This document shows, piece after piece, positions 56,911 through 64,000 of a stretch of DNA of 64,000 nt. The notes below the pieces were generated by a model. The model saw nothing but the letters and a program-made list of their open reading frames with translations, was not told the DNA's origin and searched no databases. Source of the stretch: Ischnura elegans. Taxonomy: Eukaryota; Arthropoda; Insecta; Odonata; Coenagrionidae. Position 1 is the stretch's first letter. Each line of letters starts with the position of its first letter. The stretch spans positions 84,515,908 to 84,579,907 of the forward strand of contig NC_060253.1 in NCBI RefSeq assembly GCF_921293095.1. Reading direction: 5' to 3'. Position numbers and translations under genes: made by a program.

Positions 56911-59900
56911 CATAATATAATTCTCACTGAGGCACCATCACGTACACAAGTAGGCACGTACACGCCATCTAGTGGCACATCAAAAAACTTCTTCCCGAAT
57001 CGATTGGTCTTGCTCTCCTCTGTTATCAGTTCGGGCGAAAGTTCAACTTGGCTCCAACGTGCCTTTATGCATTCCATTCAATCTTTAGTATGAGTTGCGA
57101 GTGCACGTCGGCTTCATTGAACGCAGACAGTTCTTCTCTTTAAATTGAAGCTGTACTGAGCAAATCATATATATCCTTTGTTTCTCTTTCACCGACGGTG
57201 TGTCCTGGCGAAGATTTTTTTTCATTCTTTCTTCTTGTCATCGGCGGTCGAATAACCATCCGGCAGATGATTATTCGGTTCACGAGGTCTAAAGTTAAGA
57301 AGTAAACGTAATCTCCAGCCATTTCTGTGTGCACCTACTTAGAAACCATAAATGCTTCATGATCATGTATGTAAAGATTCCTTATATAAGGCTTGGAATT
57401 AAAAGCACACGTGCGTCTACAATGTAGCAAATTCTTGGCAAAATTTGAGGTATTTATTGAGCCTTAGTTTAAGTATTTTTAGGTTGAGGTATTACTTGTG
57501 CCTTTTATCTAACACTTCTTAATTCTCCAACACCCTTTTTTGAATTTAGCATCCGGTTTGAACCATATATTCAGAATTGCATTTGATCGTGTAACAGAAC
57601 ATCTCTTGCACATACATCTGATCCTTGTCACTGAAATCATTTAAATGCTTCATAACACATTACCAATAGTACCACTTCTTAAAAATCTTCTAACGCGATA
57701 TGATATGGGACCTAAGAAGACCAATTTGCGCCAAAAGGTGATATTTTTGTCATCATTCGGAGATAAGGTCGTTAAATAAACAGTTATTTTATTTATTATC
57801 CTATTAGTATAAGTTAGCAACCATTGGCGTAATTGACCAGCAATTATAAAACAAAGGTTTATTTTCCGTCAAGTATATATTTCTCGAGAAAAATTTCATC
57901 TTTGGAGAATGTGACTTGGAGTGACAGCGCATTCAAGTCAATCCTTGTTCAATGATTTCAAAATAAATCATTTCCTCCGCAGCCGAAAGAAGTTCACGTG
58001 CCACATTCCAGACTCTCCGGGATGTATAGACTGGATGAATTTATGGGGAATCGAAACTTCTTCCTAAATATTATTAATGCTTTCCCAAGTAGAAAAATGT
58101 TTTATGTTAAATTTAATCGGTACATAAAATAAGGCCATCTACAATGAACAGCAGAACGCTTATAACGAATTTAAGGGGACCATCGTTCTATTTTTTTACA
58201 AACCAGATTTTTTTATCCTTAAAAAAAAGGATTTTGCACTATAAATCACAGGATTACCGGCTAATATTCCATACATCGTCTTTATTAACGCAATTTATCC
58301 GTAAAATTAACTATCGTCCCTCGCTATCATACCAAGCGGCTGTTAAGGGAAAGATTTCTAAGATCAACAGTAGAAATGTGTGGAGATGGCCACACGCAAG
58401 AACAATTGATGTTAAAATAAAGAACACTTAACGGTTAAGTCACGAAAATGGCCGTAATTTCTTTAAAATAGCGGAAACGATTCCCCAAGGTAACAAATAA
58501 TAGTACGTAACTAGGTAACCCTTGCAAATATTTCGCACTTTATTGCAATTAGGGAGTAAGTATGTTAGGAAACGGTGTAATTGGGTTTAAATAGAGAAGA
58601 AGGTGTGCTATCATAAAGTACTTTCTCTATACTTTTTTCTTGGAAAAGTATACTAAACATATGAATGCATCACGAAGAATGTATAATCACTATGTGCATT
58701 TCGTTGTTAATCGTCAATTCCTGTTGATAGTAATTTTTATTAATATCAACTCAATGTTTTAATTTATTCGTGATACATGTTATCTTTTAAGTTCCTTACT
58801 TACGATGTCTCCTTTGGAGAACATTTGACATTCTCCATACTTTTTAGATTTTATTTTTAATATTTTTTCCTGCGTATACTACGCTTCTTTGGTTTAGTTG
58901 TGGATTGAATGGGTTTTAAAAATATTACTTGAAGTCTATTAATTTAAAAAAGGGTGAAGTCGATATACTTTTAGCGAGTAATCGTTATGGAAAAATCAAA
59001 ACTTTTACGTCAAAATAATGGGCAAATAGTGAAATTTAATAGTGAGATTATTTTTCGTCAGAAGACAGTGATTAAAATTTTAAATTGATACCTCATTTAT
59101 CACTGTAGCAGAAGTACTAATTACCATATACGGAAACACTGATAAGACCTCTCTGTAATAATATACGATGATATCGTGCCATCCGAACTCGTTACATGCG
59201 AAGAATTAACATTAGCGTTCACAGGTAACTCCAATGGACCTGGAACTCACCTCGTAGGGTATAGATGGGAGTTTGTTACGTACGCGATCGTTATAAGCTA
59301 ATTTTACTGCATTAAAGTTAAACTTCATTCAACTCTATCATAAGAATACCATTGGAATAGTATTCCCCGCGCTTCGCTTAAGCATTCTAAGTAAAAGTGA
59401 AGGAGAAAGTGTAGCGGCCTGAGCATCTATCGGGGGCTACGTCATACTCTTATCACCCGCTCCAATTCTTCCATTAACTTTGAAAACAACTCTATGGACA
59501 GTCTATGGCATTTCCGTAATCAGCGACGGATATTAAGCTGTCTTGACCCCACTCACACCCATGGTCGTCGAAGGCGATCTTTGGAGGTTTTCGGGACCTA
59601 AAATGATAAATTAAACTGCTGGATCATTGGTATTGACCTTCGACTGGCGCCTAGCGCCCAGACGGGGAGTCCCCAAATCCAACGCGGGTCGAGGAAAAAG
59701 TTCTGAATAAATATATCTTTCACTCAACGACTTCCTTGAGAAATTCCCGCAGTCAGGGAAAATATGAGGACTTTCCGCAATTTCGATATCTACTGAACAA
59801 AGTCATTATCCACGTGCAGGCTCGCCATGGGTTAAATCTCGCTAGCAATTTCCGAAGGGGTGTCATGCTTCATCTCATATTTATAGGGTCAGTTTCTTGT

Positions 59901-60539
59901 CTTCTAAATTGTCCCTCATGGCAAAACGTTACAACTCTAATTTCACGATAAGCTATTCGGACTTACACGAAATTTCAACCGAACCCTTCAAATTATAATT
60001 ACACAAAAAATCATTTAATGGACACGCCGTATGTAAGAAGTGATTCAAACCTTCTTGCCGTGGAAATCAAGAAATGTATTTATCTTACCCATCAAAAGTT
60101 TTACGTACATTAGAAGGTTCCCTGGGAAACAAGAGCGAAATTTCAACCAAAATAAGAACTCTCTGAGTCATAATTTCAGAACAACATTTTTTGACCATGA
60201 TAACGGAACACAAATGGTAATTTCCACGCTACTTTACTAACTAATTACTATTATTTTATGCTAATTCAATTTTAATGCAATAATTTAGACCGCATACATT
60301 ACGCCGCTCGACCGGCCGTATACCACCTGTGTACCTCTATATCTGTATCAGCTCTACAGGGTTATATATGTACAAGGTTAAACTAATTGAGATATCATTA
60401 AATAAAGATAAATTTTAACAAAAATTGGAGATGCATGCATTTATCGTCGACAAAGTACGACACGCGCCCGGATGTTTAAAAATATCAGGCGCGCCCGCTC
60501 GAGGGTAAATTTGGAATTTTAATGTTAGCATCATTATAT
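56911..60539. other. AT-rich stretch, no gene recognised
   Basis: A minus-strand open stretch at 57334-57140 (MAGDYVYFLTLDLVNRIIIC) has an acceptor-like CACACAG before it and a natural stop but no recognisable family. It is the only weak exon candidate here. The GC-richer patch 59400-59720 was not assigned. Confidence 0.35.
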
Positions 60540-61540
60540 CACATTTTTTCCGCCACCGAATTTAAAATGCGTTGTTAACAGAAATTTTCATTTCTGAATT
60601 ATCGTTATGCACTTTTTCCTGTGCATTCAAAACACGTGGGCAAGATTTTTTATGTCCAAATCTTATTCATATCCCATTTCGTTCATGCACATTCAAGTTG
60701 CATCGATGAAAATAATTATTATGCTTGAACCATCATTTTGTGTTTCTGTTCCTTCGCTATAAAAATGCGTTTTTAAGAAGAATTTTCATGTCTGCATCAT
60801 CATTTCGTTTTTTTCTCATGCGCATTAAATGTTACGTTGATAGCAATAATTTTCATGTCCATATCATCATTTTTTTTAGTGCTCCTTAGCATGAAAAATG
60901 CGTTATTGAGTAAATATCTCTGTGTGTATCATTTAGTCTTCCTTCTATGAATACAAAATTGGTTATTGAAAAGATTATACGTGTCAGTAAAATGAATTGA
61001 TATTTTTATTATTTTGCATTCAAAATGCGTTTTTCTAATATATCTATATGCCTATTTCTATTGAAAATGCGTTATTGACAACAATATTCATTCCCATAGT
61101 TAGCATAATTCCTCCTACTCATTCAAAATGCGTTGCTGGAACAAGTTTTCGTACATTCATCATCGTCCAACGTTTTTTAAAACCTCTGCATCCAAAATGC
61201 GTCGTTAACAATAATCGTTGCCTCTATACAACTCCTATTTTTATTGTAAAAAAAGAATTTTTATAATTAAAAAGAATTTTTAACTGTGTATCACCTACGT
61301 ATTCAAAAGGGATAGCTGGAATGCTTTTTTTCTACATTTAGCGTCACTAATAGTAATATTTTTTAAACAAACACATCCAAAATGCGTTTGTAAGAATTGT
61401 TATGTTTCTATCAATAATTCCTATTATAATAATTATAACAAAATAATTTGCATTATTAAAAAGAATCTGTATCAATATTTCGCATTTATTTCCTCCGCAG
61501 GAACAATGCGCTGTCGGCACAATTTCATGTCTGTGCCATG
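60540..61540 (+). repeat. Degenerate border of the satellite array
   Basis: The motif ATTCAAAATGCGTT and variants recur at about 60567, 60631, 60698, 60765, 60829, 60898, 60958, 61025, 61067, 61128 and 61195. Most intervals are 60-69 nt, close to the monomer length of the neighbouring satellite. Individual units are strongly diverged. Confidence 0.6.
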
Positions 61541-64000
61541 AAATGAATATTGTTGCTATAAGCACGATTTTAGTGCGATGTAAGAGAAATACACAATGAA
61601 ATTCGAAAAATGCATTTTATTGCTATAAAGCCGATATTAGTGCGATGTAAGAAAAAAAGCGAAATGACCCTCCAGAAATGAATTTTGTTTCTGTAAACAC
61701 GATTTTAGTGCGATGTAAAAGCATTGCACAATGAAATTCCAAAATTCCATTTTATTGCTATAAACACGTTTTATTGCGATGTGTGAAAAAAAGGGAAATG
61801 ACATTCCAGAAATTAATTTTGTTGCTATAAGCACGATTTTAGTGCGATGTAAGAGAAATGCACAATGAAATTCAAAAAAATCATTTTATTGCTATAAACA
61901 CGATTTTAGTGCGATGTAAGAGAAATGGACAATGAAATTCCAAAATTGCATTTTATTGCTATAAACACGATTTTAGTGCGATGTAAGAGAAATGCATAAT
62001 GAAATTCCAAAATTGCATTTTATTGCTATAAACACGATTTTAATGCGATGTAAGAAAAAAAGCGAAATGACACTCCAGAAATGAATATTGTTGCTATAAG
62101 CACGATTTTAGTGCGATGTAAGAGAAATGCACAATGAAATTCCAAAATTGCATTTTATTGCTATAAACACGATTTTAGTGCGATGTAAGAAAAAAAGCGA
62201 AATGACACTCCAGAAATGAATTTTATTGCTATGAGCACGATTTTAGTGCGATGTAAGACAAATGCACAATGAAATTCCAAAATTGCATTTTATTGCTATA
62301 AACACGATTTTAGCGCGATGTAAGAAAAAGAGCAAAATGGCATTCCAGAAATGAAATTTGCTGCAATAAGCACGATTTTAGTGCGATGTAAGAGAAATGC
62401 AAAATGAAATTCCAAAATTGCATATTATTGGTATAAACACGATTTTAGTGCGATGTAAGAAAAAAAGCGAAATGACACTCTAGAAATGAATTTTGTTGCT
62501 ATAAGCTTGATTTTAGTGCGATGTACGAGAAAAGTACAATGAAATTCAAAAATTGCATTTTATTTCTATAAACACGATTTTAGTGCGATGTAAGAAGAAA
62601 AGCAAAATGACACTCCAGAAATGAATTTTAGTGCAATAAGTACGATTTTAGTGCGATGTAAGAGAAATGCACAATAAAATTCATAAAATTGCATTTTATT
62701 GCTATAAACACGATTTTAGTGCGATGCAAGAAAAAAAGCGAAATGACACTCCTGAAATGAATTTTGTGCTATAAGCACGATTTTAGTGCGATGTAAGAGA
62801 AATGCACAATAAAATTCCAAAATTGCATTTTTTTGCTATAAACACGAATTTAGTGCGATGTAAGAGAAATGCACAATGAAATTCCAAAATACCATTTTAC
62901 TGCTATAAACACGATTTTAGTGCGATGAAAGGAAAAAAGCGAAATGACACTCCAGAAATGAATTTTATTGCTATGAGCACGGATTTAGTGCGATATAAGA
63001 GAAATGCACAATGAAATTCCAAAATTGCATTTTATTGCTATAAACACGAATTTAGTGCGATGTAAGAAAAAAAGCGAAATGACACTCCAGAAATGAATTT
63101 TGTTCCTATAAGCACGATTTTAGTGTGATGTAAGAGAAATGCACAATGAAATTCAAAAAAATCATTTTATTGCTATAAACACGATTTTAGTGCGATGTAA
63201 GAAAAAAAGCGAAATGACAATCCAGACATGAATTTTGTTGCTATAAGCACGATTTTAGTGTGATGTAAGAGAAATGCACAATGAAATTCAAAAAAATCAT
63301 TTTATGGCTATAAACACGATTTTAGTGCGATGTAAGAGAAATGCACAATGAAATTCCAAAATTGCATTTTATTGCTATAAACACGATTTTAGTGCGATGT
63401 AAGAGAAATGCACAATGAAATTCCAAAATTGCATTTTATTGCTATAAACACGATTTTAGTGCGATGTAAGAAAAAAAGCGAAATGACACTCCAGAAATGA
63501 ATATTGTTGCTATAAGCACGATTTTAGTGCGATGTAAGAGAAATGCACAATGAAATTCCAAAATTGCATTTTATTGCTATAAGCACGATTTTAGTGCGAT
63601 GTAAGAGAAATGCACAATGAAATTCCAAAATACCATTTTACTGCTATAAACACGATTTTAGTGCGATGTAAGAAAAAAAGCGAAATGACACTCCAGAAAT
63701 GAATTTTATTGCTATGAGCACGATTTTAGTGCGATGTAAGACAAATGCACAATGAAATTCCAAAATTGCATTTTATTGCTATAAACACGATTTTAGTGCG
63801 ATGTAAGAAAAAAAGCAAAATGGCACTCCAGAAATGAATTTTGCTGCAATAAGCACGATTTTAGTGCGATGTACGAGAAAAGTACAATGAAATTCCAAAA
63901 TTGCATTTTATTTCTATAAACACGATTTTAGTGCGATGTAAGAAGAAAAGCAAAATGACACTCCAGAAATGAATTTTAGTGCAATAAGTACGATTTTAGT
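61541..64000 (+). repeat. Tandem satellite, 67/68-bp monomers of two alternating types
   Basis: Every monomer contains ACGATTTTAGTGCGATGTAAG. Type 1 (68 nt) continues AAAAAAAGCGAAATGACACTCC, and type 2 (67 nt) continues AGAAATGCACAATGAAATTCC. The types mostly alternate, giving a higher-order unit of about 135 bp, with occasional runs of type 2 (for example 61841-62040, 63300-63440). About 36 monomers are in the window and the array continues past its end. Confidence 0.92.

Noticed and set aside
61347..61834. Minus-strand open frames of 65-72 codons
   Set aside because: They lie in satellite or its degenerate border and reflect repeat periodicity only.
61541..64000. CRISPR-like array
   Set aside because: The repeats are contiguous without unique spacers, and the context is eukaryotic; it is a satellite.

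Overview
The window is eukaryotic nuclear DNA, most likely from an arthropod (probably an insect). It is AT-rich and has spliceosomal introns with GT/AG borders. It carries a typical arthropod transposon mix (mariner, pogo-like, piggyBac, Penelope-like, several LINE lineages, tRNA-type SINEs, MITEs) and a satellite array. The species cannot be named from the sequence alone.

The only host genes I can support are two paralogous multi-exon genes on the minus strand, in tandem in the left half. Gene A (31598 down to 20025) is complete: five exons, 271 codons. Gene B (12937 down to 3869) has its first four exons here; its fifth would lie beyond position 1. Both encode a signal peptide, a short unrecognised N-terminal module with two conserved cysteines, and then a Neuralized homology repeat (NHR) domain. 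NHR domains are best known from intracellular Neuralized-type ubiquitin ligases. Signal peptides and N-glycosylation sequons suggest these two proteins are secreted, which is the most interesting biology in the window. Intron phases (1, 2, 2, 0 in order) are the same in both genes and exon 4 is 91 nt in both, so they come from one duplication.

Layout: 1-3868 decayed transposon pieces (THAP-like, pogo-like). 3869-12937 gene B, with SINEs and MITEs in its introns. 12938-20024 intergenic, with a MITE, a duplicated unit and a Penelope-like GIY-YIG fragment. 20025-31598 gene A, whose 8.8-kb third intron holds a possible LTR, two LINEs joined tail to tail, and a Penelope-like end. 31599-36448 palindromes and LINE debris. 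36449-49720 piggyBac, PIF-like and LINE remnants with long unassigned AT-rich stretches. 49822-52016 four elements almost end to end, finishing with an internally deleted mariner. 52745-56910 a tandem composite SINE interrupted by a 3.2-kb transposon with terminal inverted repeats of about 660 bp. 56911-60540 nothing recognised. 60540-64000 a 67/68-bp satellite with a degenerate left border, running off the window.

Apart from the gene pair, almost everything recognisable is mobile-element derived and mostly broken. The exception is an uninterrupted 870-codon LINE ORF, which is still truncated at its 5' end.
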